The notes beneath the pieces are model-generated. The model made no database searches, was not told the origin of the DNA, and saw only the letters and a program-made list of their open reading frames with translations. Of a stretch of DNA of 10,937 bases, positions 6,891 through 10,937 are shown piece after piece. The translations under genes and the position numbers were made by a program. The number at the start of each line of letters is the position of its first letter. Positions within the stretch are counted from its first letter, which is position 1. Source of the stretch: Candidatus Bathyarchaeota archaeon (GTDB lineage Archaea > Thermoproteota > Bathyarchaeia > Bathyarchaeales > DTEX01); assembly GCA_021162225.1 (NCBI GenBank), contig JAGGZB010000031.1:1-10937 (forward strand). The letters run 5' to 3'.

Positions 6891-7553
6891 ATGCTCATAG
6901 CTGGAGTTGATGACGCAGGAAGAGGAGCAGTTATAGGCCCCCTCGTAATAGCGGGGATAGTCGTTGACGAAGAAGCCTTGAAGAGAATTGAAGCCTTAGG
7001 AGTCAGAGACTCAAAGATGCTTACGCCTAATAAAAGAGAACAATTATCCGTCGAAATCCTCAAAATAGTTAAGGGCTACCACGTGATAAAGATACCTCCA
7101 AGGGAGATTGACCGCGTTGTTGAAACTGGAAAGAAGCTTCACCGCCTAAATAGGCTTGAAGCTAAAGCCATGGCTGAAGTTATATTGCATCTTAAGCCAG
7201 ACATAGTTTATGTTGATGCTTCGGATGTTTTACCAGAGAGATTCAGCCGACATATCGCTGAGGAATTGCCCTTCAAGACTAAAATAGTCTCGAGACATAA
7301 AGCTGATAAAACTTATCCGGTAGTATCCGCCGCCTCTATAATCGCGAAGGTAGAACGTGACCGTTTTATTAGTATTTTACATGCAGAATACGGTGACTTT
7401 GGTTCCGGATACGCATCCGACAGCAAAACTATAAGGTTTCTTAAGGAATGGGTGAAGGCACATGGCGACTACCCAGATTTTGTGCGTAGATCATGGGCGC
7501 CAGCTAAGAGAATTAAGGCGACATATAGCAAATTTCAAAAAAGACTATTCTGA
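6891..7553 (+). CDS. rnhB: Ribonuclease HII
   Basis: This 220-residue RNase HII cleaves the RNA strand of RNA-DNA hybrids and removes single ribonucleotides from DNA. The active-site carboxylates are D7 in GVDDAGRG, D109 in VYVDASDV and D139 in RHKADKTYPVVSAASIIAK. The second residue, normally Glu (GIDEAGRG), is Asp here (D8). The GRG loop, the SAASIIAK helix and the C-terminal GSGYASDSKT (171-180, usual form GSGYPSDPKT) are kept, so the enzyme is probably active, with a conservative change at one metal-site residue. I recall GVDDAGRG-type variants in some archaeal lineages, but cannot verify the extent. The gene stands 62 bases after the THEP1 gene on the same strand, with AT-rich sequence in between. 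ATG 6891 gives the normal N-terminus. Confidence 0.94.
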   Translation: MLIAGVDDAGRGAVIGPLVIAGIVVDEEALKRIEALGVRDSKMLTPNKREQLSVEILKIVKGYHVIKIPPREIDRVVETGKKLHRLNRLEAKAMAEVILHLKPDIVYVDASDVLPERFSRHIAEELPFKTKIVSRHKADKTYPVVSAASIIAKVERDRFISILHAEYGDFGSGYASDSKTIRFLKEWVKAHGDYPDFVRRSWAPAKRIKATYSKFQKRLF

Positions 7554-7566
7554 AATTCTATGATTC

Positions 7567-7573
7567 TTTTTTT
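7567..7573 (+). terminator. T7 run after rnhB
   Basis: A run of seven T residues lies 14 bases after the rnhB stop codon. Further T-rich sequence follows on the + strand at about 7609-7637, within the 3' end of the convergent gene. Oligo-T runs of this kind end archaeal transcription, so this is the likely rnhB terminator. The short palindrome GCTTAAAAGC at 7577-7586 is next to it and could serve either strand. Confidence 0.5.
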
Positions 7574-7590
7574 ATGCTTAAAAGCTGGAA

Positions 7591-7914
7591 TTACCCATTC
7601 GGTTTCAAATAGTTTATTTTTTCTTTTATCTTTTTAAGTTCATTTTCATATCCTCTTATCTTCTTCTCGATTTCTGACAGCTTCTGTTCCGTAGCTTTCC
7701 TCTGAGTAGCAACCACATTCAGTCTCATCTGAAGCTTATCGAACTGATACATATCTCGACATCGCCGGATTTCTTCATATATCTTGTCTTCCTCTTTTTT
7801 GAAGGATAAGTATTCTTCGTCTATCTTCGTTTTTTGTTCCTTAAGATTCTCGAGGGTTTTTTCGAGTTTTTCCTGTTGTTGCTTAAGTTCCGCGATGAGA
7901 TAGGTGGAGGACAT
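7591..7914 (-). CDS. Coiled-coil protein of unknown function
   Basis: This 107-residue protein is almost wholly charged helix with regular hydrophobic spacing. Two long helical stretches (about 5-50 and 62-104) are separated by a short segment with RDMYQFDKLQMRLN (about 53-66). It suggests a coiled-coil hairpin. It is about the size of prefoldin beta and has a similar helix-short middle-helix layout, but the prefoldin beta middle motif (VYKxVG followed by a beta-hairpin) is absent, so I do not call it prefoldin. No signal peptide, membrane segment or cysteine cluster is seen (one Cys only). The start ATG (complement of 7912-7914) lies about 29 bases after a TATA-like box, so a leaderless mRNA is likely. 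It is tail-to-tail with rnhB and 60 bases downstream of the dehydrogenase on the same strand. Function unknown. Confidence 0.7.
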   Translation of the reverse strand: MSSTYLIAELKQQQEKLEKTLENLKEQKTKIDEEYLSFKKEEDKIYEEIRRCRDMYQFDKLQMRLNVVATQRKATEQKLSEIEKKIRGYENELKKIKEKINYLKPNG

Positions 7915-7938
7915 GTTAAAAATAGATTACGAAAAACA

Positions 7939-7948
7939 ATATAAATTT
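7939..7948 (-). promoter_or_regulatory. TATA-like box before the coiled-coil gene
   Basis: On the minus strand the sequence reads AAATTTATAT, centred about 29 bases before the start codon at 7914. It falls in the 60-base gap after the dehydrogenase stop codon, which suggests the coiled-coil gene has its own promoter rather than relying on read-through. Confidence 0.5.
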
Positions 7949-7974
7949 GCTGCTATTATCGAGTGCTGTGCAAA

Positions 7975-8955
7975 TCATTTTCTGAAGATCATTCCTCTCT
8001 GTTCTGGAACAACGTTCGGAGGCGGAATATTCCCCTTAAGAACGGCAACTATGCTCTTCGCATTACATAAAGCCATAGCTTTCCTAGCTTCTCGCGTTAA
8101 GGATCCAATGTGAGGAGTCAAGACGACATTCTCAAGGCTAAGCAACGGATCGTTTAGTGGAACCGGTTCTTCTTCAAAGACGTCTAATCCTGCTCCTGCT
8201 ATTAATTTTTCATTCAAAACTTTAACGAGCGCTTTCTGGTCTATAACCGCGCCTCTCGCAGTATTTATCAGGTAAGCTGTTTTCTTCATTAACCTTAAAT
8301 GTTCCTCTCTGATCAACCGGCGGGTCTGAGGAGTTAGAGGAAGGTGTATCGAGACGAAGTCCGAGTTTTTCATGACCTCCTCTAGACTTCTGTATTTCGC
8401 GCCTAGCTCCCGCTCCGCCTTTTTATTACGCCGTATATCGTAATAGATAACCTTCATGTCAAAGCCCTTCACACATCTCTTAGCTACTTCATATCCAATT
8501 CGTCCTAACCCTATGATTCCGATAGTCTTTCCTTTAAGGTCCATCCCATACTCAAAGTATCCGAAGGCTTCCTTAGCCCATCTCTCCCTTACATATTTAT
8601 CTGCCTTAACGATTTTCCTGTTACATGCTAGGATGAGAGCGAGTGTTAGATCCGCAACAGCGTCTGAAAGAACTCCGGGAGTGTGAACAAGATAAACTTT
8701 ATGTCTTGTTAATGCTTCTACATCGCAATCATCGTATCCGACGCCGTACCGGGCGACAACTTTCAGTTTAGGCGCTTTTTGTAGAATCTCCTCGCCTACA
8801 CCATATCCAACCATTCCTTCAGCCTCGGCGAGCTGCTCATCAAATTTTTCTTCGGATATGTATTCTACGTCAGCGATAGACTTCAGAATGTCTATAGGCT
8901 CCTTATAGATCTCCGGATCTCTCCAGCTTTGAGGTATCAGGACCTTCGGTTTCAT
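7975..8955 (-). CDS. D-isomer-specific 2-hydroxyacid dehydrogenase (glyoxylate/hydroxypyruvate reductase or phosphoglycerate dehydrogenase type)
   Basis: This 326-residue NAD(P)-dependent dehydrogenase has the Rossmann motif GIIGLGRIGYEVAKR (146-160). The catalytic trio is R234 in NTARGAVID, E263 in DVFEEEP and H282 in LTPHIGS. The substrate-domain segment ARYGVGYDDCDVEA (68-81) is also typical. Length without an ACT or other C-terminal domain fits the GyaR/GhrB-like or short SerA-like forms. The substrate cannot be decided from sequence: 3-phosphoglycerate, glyoxylate and hydroxypyruvate are all possible. The frame extends 14 codons upstream to an ATG at 8997, but I start at 8955. The ATG there is preceded by AGGTGA (complement of 8960-8965), a strong Shine-Dalgarno at four bases, and the protein then begins MKPKVLIPQ as expected for the family. 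The extension also overlaps AT-rich promoter-like sequence. It is divergent from eL14. Confidence 0.9.
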   Translation of the reverse strand: MKPKVLIPQSWRDPEIYKEPIDILKSIADVEYISEEKFDEQLAEAEGMVGYGVGEEILQKAPKLKVVARYGVGYDDCDVEALTRHKVYLVHTPGVLSDAVADLTLALILACNRKIVKADKYVRERWAKEAFGYFEYGMDLKGKTIGIIGLGRIGYEVAKRCVKGFDMKVIYYDIRRNKKAERELGAKYRSLEEVMKNSDFVSIHLPLTPQTRRLIREEHLRLMKKTAYLINTARGAVIDQKALVKVLNEKLIAGAGLDVFEEEPVPLNDPLLSLENVVLTPHIGSLTREARKAMALCNAKSIVAVLKGNIPPPNVVPEQRGMIFRK

Positions 8956-9160
8956 AAAATCACCTACTTTGTATAAACTGAAAATTCTATCAGACATGTC
9001 AAGAGATACGGGTATAAAACATTTTGGATAAGAGTATCCGGCTTAAAACACATAATCCCCTTTGAATCATGTTTCGGTTGAAGCATAATTCCATCAAAAT
9101 CACCCTCAACATTTATCTAGAAGTTTTTCTTTCCTAAAGAAGAATAAGGAGGATCGCATT
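8956..9160. promoter_or_regulatory. Divergent control region between the dehydrogenase and eL14
   Basis: Towards eL14, ATTTATCTA (9111-9119) is a TATA candidate that would start transcription near 9141. It is followed by AGGAGG (9147-9152), a strong Shine-Dalgarno eight bases before ATG 9161. Towards the dehydrogenase, TATA-like DNA lies at 8971-8977 and 8981-8992, followed by AGGTGA (complement of 8960-8965). A 14-base perfect hairpin, GGATA-AGAG-TATCC, sits at 9026-9039; its role is unknown. No further gene is seen in this stretch. Confidence 0.45.
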
Positions 9161-9421
9161 ATGCCCGCCATTGAGGTCGGTAGGATCTGCATAAAAACTC
9201 GCGGACGCGAAGCTGGTAAAAAATGTGTGATTGTCGATCTAATAGACAAAAATTTCGTATTAATCACGGGACCGAAGTCTCTCACGGGCGTTAGGCGGAG
9301 ACGTGTGAATATTCGCCACCTAAGCCCAACGGAGGAGAAGATCAACATAAGTCGCGGAGCATCTGATGAGGAAGTACTTGAAGCCTTAAGGAAAGCTCAG
9401 GAAGAGAAAGAGACGGAATAG
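9161..9421 (+). CDS. rpl14e: Large subunit ribosomal protein eL14 (L14e)
   Basis: This 86-residue protein matches the archaeal/eukaryotic eL14 family, a KOW-fold protein of the large ribosomal subunit. The family core is clear: EVGRICIKTRGREAGKKC (5-22), then VIVDLIDKNFVLITGP (23-38) and LTGVRRRRVNIRHLSPT (41-57). The C-terminal tail is acidic and helical. The start is fixed by AGGAGG at 9147-9152 and by the typical MPAIEVGR N-terminus. cbf5 follows after 49 bases on the same strand, a linkage common in archaea (often with cmk upstream, which is not present here). Together they form a small ribosome biogenesis unit. Confidence 0.96.
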   Translation: MPAIEVGRICIKTRGREAGKKCVIVDLIDKNFVLITGPKSLTGVRRRRVNIRHLSPTEEKINISRGASDEEVLEALRKAQEEKETE

Positions 9422-9470
9422 ACAAGTTTTTAATCTTCTCAACATAATCTTTTCTGAAGAGGAATATCAA

Positions 9471-10500
9471 ATGTCCAGATTACCTGCACCTTGGACCATG
9501 AAGAGAGAAGTTTTAGTTAAGTCTGAATCTGAAACCGACCCGAACTTCGGATGCAAACCTGAGAAAAGACCGTATCCTGATCTCATAAGGTTTGGCGTGA
9601 TAAACCTAGATAAGCCTCCGGGACCTTCAAGCCACGAAGTAGCAGCTTGGGTTAGACGCATAATAGGTGTTAAACAGATTGGTCACGGCGGGACCCTAGA
9701 GGCTTAGAAGCCGGGGAAATCCCAAAGTGACCGGTGTTCTGCCAATAGCCCTAGAAGAAGCCACAAAAACAATACATGTTCTTCTGGAGTCCGGAAAGGA
9801 ATACGTGTGCGTAATGAGGCTTCACTCTAATGTACCGGAAGATCGGGTTAAGGAGGTTTTAGCTGAGTTTCAGGGTAAAATCTATCAACGTCCACCTGCG
9901 AGAGCCTCCGTGAAAAGAAGAGTTAGAGTTCGAAAAGTGTATTATATTGACGTTCTTGAGGTCGATGGTAGAGATGTTCTCTTCAGAATAGGTTGCCAAG
10001 CCGGCACGTACATAAGAAAGATATGTCATGATATCGGAGAGGTTCTGGGATGCGGCGCGCATATGCAAGAGCTCCGTCGCACCAGATCCGGTCCCTTCAC
10101 AGAAGATGAGAATAGCGTAACCTTGCACGATATCGTCTATCTCTATAGCAAATGGCAAGAGACAGGAGACCTGAAATACTTGAGAAGATTCGTTCTTCCC
10201 ATGGAGAAAACTCTAGAAATATTACCCAAGATCTATATTCGCGACTCAGCGGTTGATGCTATATGTCATGGAGCACACTTAACAGCTCCGGGAGTAGTCT
10301 CACTAGAGACCGGAATAACGAACGGATGTAGGGTCGCCATCTTAACGCTTAAAGGCGAAGCCGTGGCCCTGGCTAGGGCAACTGCAAGCACCAAAGAGAT
10401 CTTGGATATGAGATATGGGATAGTGGCGAGGAATGAAAGGGTCTTAATGCCTAGGGGAACATATCCCAAAATGTGGCGTTCAAAAACTGGCGGATTATAA
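9471..10500 (+). CDS. cbf5: tRNA/rRNA pseudouridine synthase Cbf5, interrupted by a 19-base BHB intron
   Basis: The spliced gene (9471-9699 joined to 9719-10500) encodes 336 residues. Cbf5 is the catalytic subunit of H/ACA small RNPs (with Nop10, Gar1 and L7Ae) and makes pseudouridines in rRNA and tRNA. Exon 1 carries GVINLDKPPGPSSHEV (42-57) and ends in IGHGGTL. Exon 2 continues PKVTGVLPIALEEATK. Splicing completes the invariant GHGGTLDPKVTG, with catalytic D77 encoded by G from exon 1 and AT from exon 2. Further on are KEYVC (Y105), QRPPARASVKRRVRVRKVY (133-151) and CQAGTYIRKICHDIG (169-183). A PUA domain lies at about 247-329. Unspliced, translation reads Glu-Ala and stops at TAG 9705-9707 after 78 residues. 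Introns in cbf5 mRNA are known from Crenarchaeota. It is the second gene of the eL14 unit, with the purine-rich GAAGAGGA before its ATG. Confidence 0.96.
9700..9718 (+). other. Archaeal BHB intron in cbf5 pre-mRNA (19 bases)
   Basis: A complete bulge-helix-bulge can be drawn. The outer exon helix is GGGA (9690-9693) with TCCC (9720-9723). The central helix is CCCT (9694-9697) with GGGG (9713-9716). The 5' bulge is AGA (9698-9700) and the 3' bulge AAA (9717-9719). The inner helix is GGCT (9701-9704) with AGCC (9709-9712), with tetraloop TAGA. Cutting each bulge after its second base, as the tRNA splicing endonuclease does, removes 9700-9718. That joins CTAG to ATCCC, giving Leu-Asp-Pro in frame. 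The intron length (19) is not a multiple of three and it contains an in-frame TAG, so the gene cannot make Cbf5 without splicing. Confidence 0.95.
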
Positions 10501-10516
10501 AAAGATTAAAAAGCCG

Positions 10517-10526
10517 CTTTATTATG
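10517..10526 (+). promoter_or_regulatory. TATA-like box before tRNA-Ser
   Basis: CTTTATTATG is centred about 28 bases before the first base of the tRNA acceptor stem at 10550, the expected distance for an archaeal TATA box. It lies in the 49-base gap after cbf5, so the tRNA probably has its own promoter although read-through from cbf5 is possible. Confidence 0.5.
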
Positions 10527-10564
10527 ATTCAGTAATAAGATGGAAAAAAGCCGGGGTCTCCTAG

Positions 10565-10581
10565 AGCCTTGAGGCGGGAAA
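10565..10581 (+). other. tRNA-Ser intron 1, D-loop (position 15/16), 17 bases
   Basis: The central helix is TCCT (10559-10562) with GGGA (10576-10579). The 5' bulge is AGA (10563-10565) and the 3' bulge AAT (10580-10582). The inner helix is GCC (10566-10568) with GGC (10573-10575), with loop TTGA. No outer exon helix forms next to it, so this is a relaxed BHB. Cutting AG|A and AA|T joins G15 to U16 and yields a canonical D-loop. Confidence 0.87.
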
Positions 10582-10596
10582 TCAGGTAGGGAGCAG

Positions 10597-10618
10597 ATTC
10601 TGCTGAAAAGAAGCTCAG
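10597..10618 (+). other. tRNA-Ser intron 2, anticodon stem (position 29/30), 22 bases
   Basis: A full BHB is visible. The outer helix is TAGG (10587-10590) with CCTG (10620-10623). The central helix is GAGC (10591-10594) with GCTC (10613-10616). The bulges are AGA (10595-10597) and AGG (10617-10619). The inner helix is TTCT (10598-10601) with AGAA (10609-10612), with a seven-base loop GCTGAAA. Cutting AG|A and AG|G joins C27-A28-G29 to G30-C31 and rebuilds the stem CAGGC/GCCTG. Confidence 0.9.
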
Positions 10619-10626
10619 GCCTGGAG

Positions 10627-10639
10627 ACAACAGACAGAG
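10627..10639 (+). other. tRNA-Ser intron 3, anticodon loop (canonical 37/38), 13 bases
   Basis: The outer helix is the anticodon stem itself. The central helix pairs C32-U33-G34 (10621-10623) with CAG (10635-10637); the fourth pair would be a G-A mismatch. The bulges are AGA (10625-10627) and AGA (10638-10640), cut AG|A in both. Only six bases, CAACAG, close the inner side, so there is no inner helix and this is a relaxed form. The precise ends could shift by one base because A occurs at both junctions, without changing the product. Confidence 0.82.
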
Positions 10640-10734
10640 AGCCTGTGGCCCTTATGGGCCGCGTGGGTTCGAATCCCACCCCCGGCGCCAAACTAACAGT
10701 TTAAATCCTTGGTTACGTGTACATTTTGAATTTT

Positions 10735-10937
10735 TCAGATGTTGCATTGTGCGAGGTTTACGCTGTATATGCATTCGCTGCATCCAGGCTCGTTGGTGTA
10801 GCAGTCTATTTCGTTTGTCTTTGTGTAGAAGCATCCTAATGTTGAGTAGGGGCAGTCTCCACACCACGGTATATTCTCAGCCATGTTTCTTCTAATTTCC
10901 CGGAACCTTTTGTAGGACTCTTTGTTCCAGACTTCTT
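10735..10937 (-). CDS. C-terminal end of a radical-SAM/SPASM-type protein (partial)
   Basis: A minus-strand frame enters at the right edge (full codons from 10935) and ends at TGA (complement of 10735-10737), giving the last 66 residues of a protein. It is dense in cysteine: with the first full codon as residue 1, Cys at 25, 28, 35, 45, 52, 55 and 64, in the contexts WCGDCPYSTLGC, DCYTNEPGCSEC and LAQCNI. This matches, from memory, the C-terminal auxiliary Fe-S cluster (SPASM-like) region of radical-SAM proteins that mature tungsten-containing aldehyde oxidoreductases, whose tails have a similar DCYGN-PxCxxC...QCP pattern. The radical-SAM core with CX3CX2C would lie outside the window. The family assignment is moderate; an Fe-S protein is well supported. 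It converges on the tRNA with 44 bases between them. Confidence 0.75.
   Translation of the reverse strand, partial: EVWNKESYKRFREIRRNMAENIPWCGDCPYSTLGCFYTKTNEIDCYTNEPGCSECIYSVNLAQCNI

Larger units (their letters stand above)
10550..10690 (+). tRNA. tRNA-Ser(GGA) with three introns and encoded CCA
   Basis: The gene is 141 bases long. The acceptor stem GCCGGGG (10550-10556) pairs fully with CCCCGGC (10679-10685), followed by discriminator G and encoded CCA. The T-arm is GTGGG-TTCGAAT-CCCAC (10662-10678). A long variable arm, GGCCC-TTAT-GGGCC (10647-10660), makes it type II. With 10565-10581, 10597-10618 and 10627-10639 removed, the D-arm becomes TCCT-AGTCAGGTA-GGGA, with A14, G15, G18, G19 and A21 in place. 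The anticodon arm becomes CAGGC-CTGGAGA-GCCTG with U33 and anticodon GGA (10623-10625). The mature length is 89 bases including CCA. G73 and the GCCGGGG acceptor are typical of archaeal serine tRNAs. Mature GGA reads UCC and UCU. A general scan may miss or misread this gene because the D-arm and anticodon stem are both split. Confidence 0.93.

Noticed and set aside
7591..7914. Prefoldin beta subunit
   Set aside because: Size and helix layout fit, but the conserved VYKxVG and beta-hairpin centre is missing, so only a generic coiled-coil call is justified.
8956..8997. Upstream ATG at 8997 as the dehydrogenase start
   Set aside because: The extra 14 residues are not family-like and cover AT-rich promoter-type sequence. 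The ATG at 8955 has a strong AGGTGA ribosome binding site and the expected N-terminus.
9705..9707. TAG in cbf5 as a pyrrolysine codon or as proof of a pseudogene
   Set aside because: Reading through TAG in the same frame gives no Cbf5-like sequence; the conserved frame resumes shifted by one base. Removing the 19-base BHB intron fixes stop and frame together and restores the invariant catalytic motif, so neither pyrrolysine nor decay is needed.
9727..10500. A separate 257-residue gene starting at GTG 9727
   Set aside because: The frame starts in the middle of the Cbf5 catalytic motif and continues it exactly. It is exon 2, not an independent gene.
10506..10867. Minus-strand frames at 10506-10691 and 10652-10867
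   Set aside because: They contain GVGFEPTRP and GWDSNPRGP, the well-known false proteins read from the reverse strand of tRNA genes, and they overlap the tRNA and the real radical-SAM tail in another frame.
1..10937. CRISPR arrays, insertion sequences, integrase sites or large repeats
   Set aside because: No regularly spaced repeats, transposase-like genes or terminal inverted repeats were found. There is a tRNA near the right edge but no duplicated tRNA 3' end to suggest an integrated element.

Overview
The window is a gene-dense, mostly housekeeping stretch of an archaeal chromosome. The archaeal signs are an ATP-dependent DNA ligase, ribosomal protein eL14 next to the H/ACA pseudouridine synthase Cbf5, PyrI with PyrB, a THEP1-type NTPase, TATA-like boxes about 20-35 bases before many starts, and introns of the bulge-helix-bulge (BHB) type. 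An intron in cbf5 and several introns in one tRNA point to the TACK/Thermoproteota side of the archaea. I cannot place it more precisely from this sequence.

Layout, left to right: the end of a small coiled-coil protein (2-175, +); DNA ligase (255-1937, +); orotate phosphoribosyltransferase pyrE (2009-2623, +); an SLC41/MgtE-type membrane transporter (2788-4056, +); a Nudix hydrolase (4114-4653, +); aspartate carbamoyltransferase catalytic chain pyrB (4688-5620, -); its regulatory chain pyrI (5746-6219, +), divergent from pyrB rather than in a pyrBI operon; a THEP1-type NTPase (6250-6828, +); RNase HII (6891-7553, +); an unknown coiled-coil protein (7591-7914, -); a D-2-hydroxyacid dehydrogenase (7975-8955, -); eL14 (9161-9421, +); cbf5 (9471-10500, +); a tRNA-Ser(GGA) gene (10550-10690, +); and the C-terminal end of a cysteine-rich radical-SAM/SPASM protein (10735-10937, -). 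The tRNA and the last gene are not obvious from plain ORF reading.

The most interesting part is 9471-10690. The cbf5 reading frame is broken by a stop and a frameshift at the codon of the catalytic aspartate. Removing 19 bases (9700-9718), which sit in a complete BHB fold, restores the invariant motif and a 336-residue protein. About 830 bases downstream, the tRNA-Ser(GGA) gene is 141 bases long instead of about 89. It resolves into a canonical type II tRNA only if three BHB-type introns are removed: 17 bases in the D-loop, 22 bases in the anticodon stem and 13 bases at 37/38. All four introns have a 5' bulge reading AGA, cut as AG|A. The cbf5 intron and the D-loop intron also resemble each other over about 25 bases, which suggests either movement of an intron between a tRNA and an mRNA or strong convergence on endonuclease recognition. 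The tRNA intron folds compete for the same exon bases, which implies ordered splicing.

Functionally, three genes act in de novo pyrimidine synthesis (pyrB, pyrI, pyrE), two in DNA replication and repair (ligase, RNase HII), and two in ribosome biogenesis and RNA modification (eL14, Cbf5). No mobile element, CRISPR array or integration site was seen.
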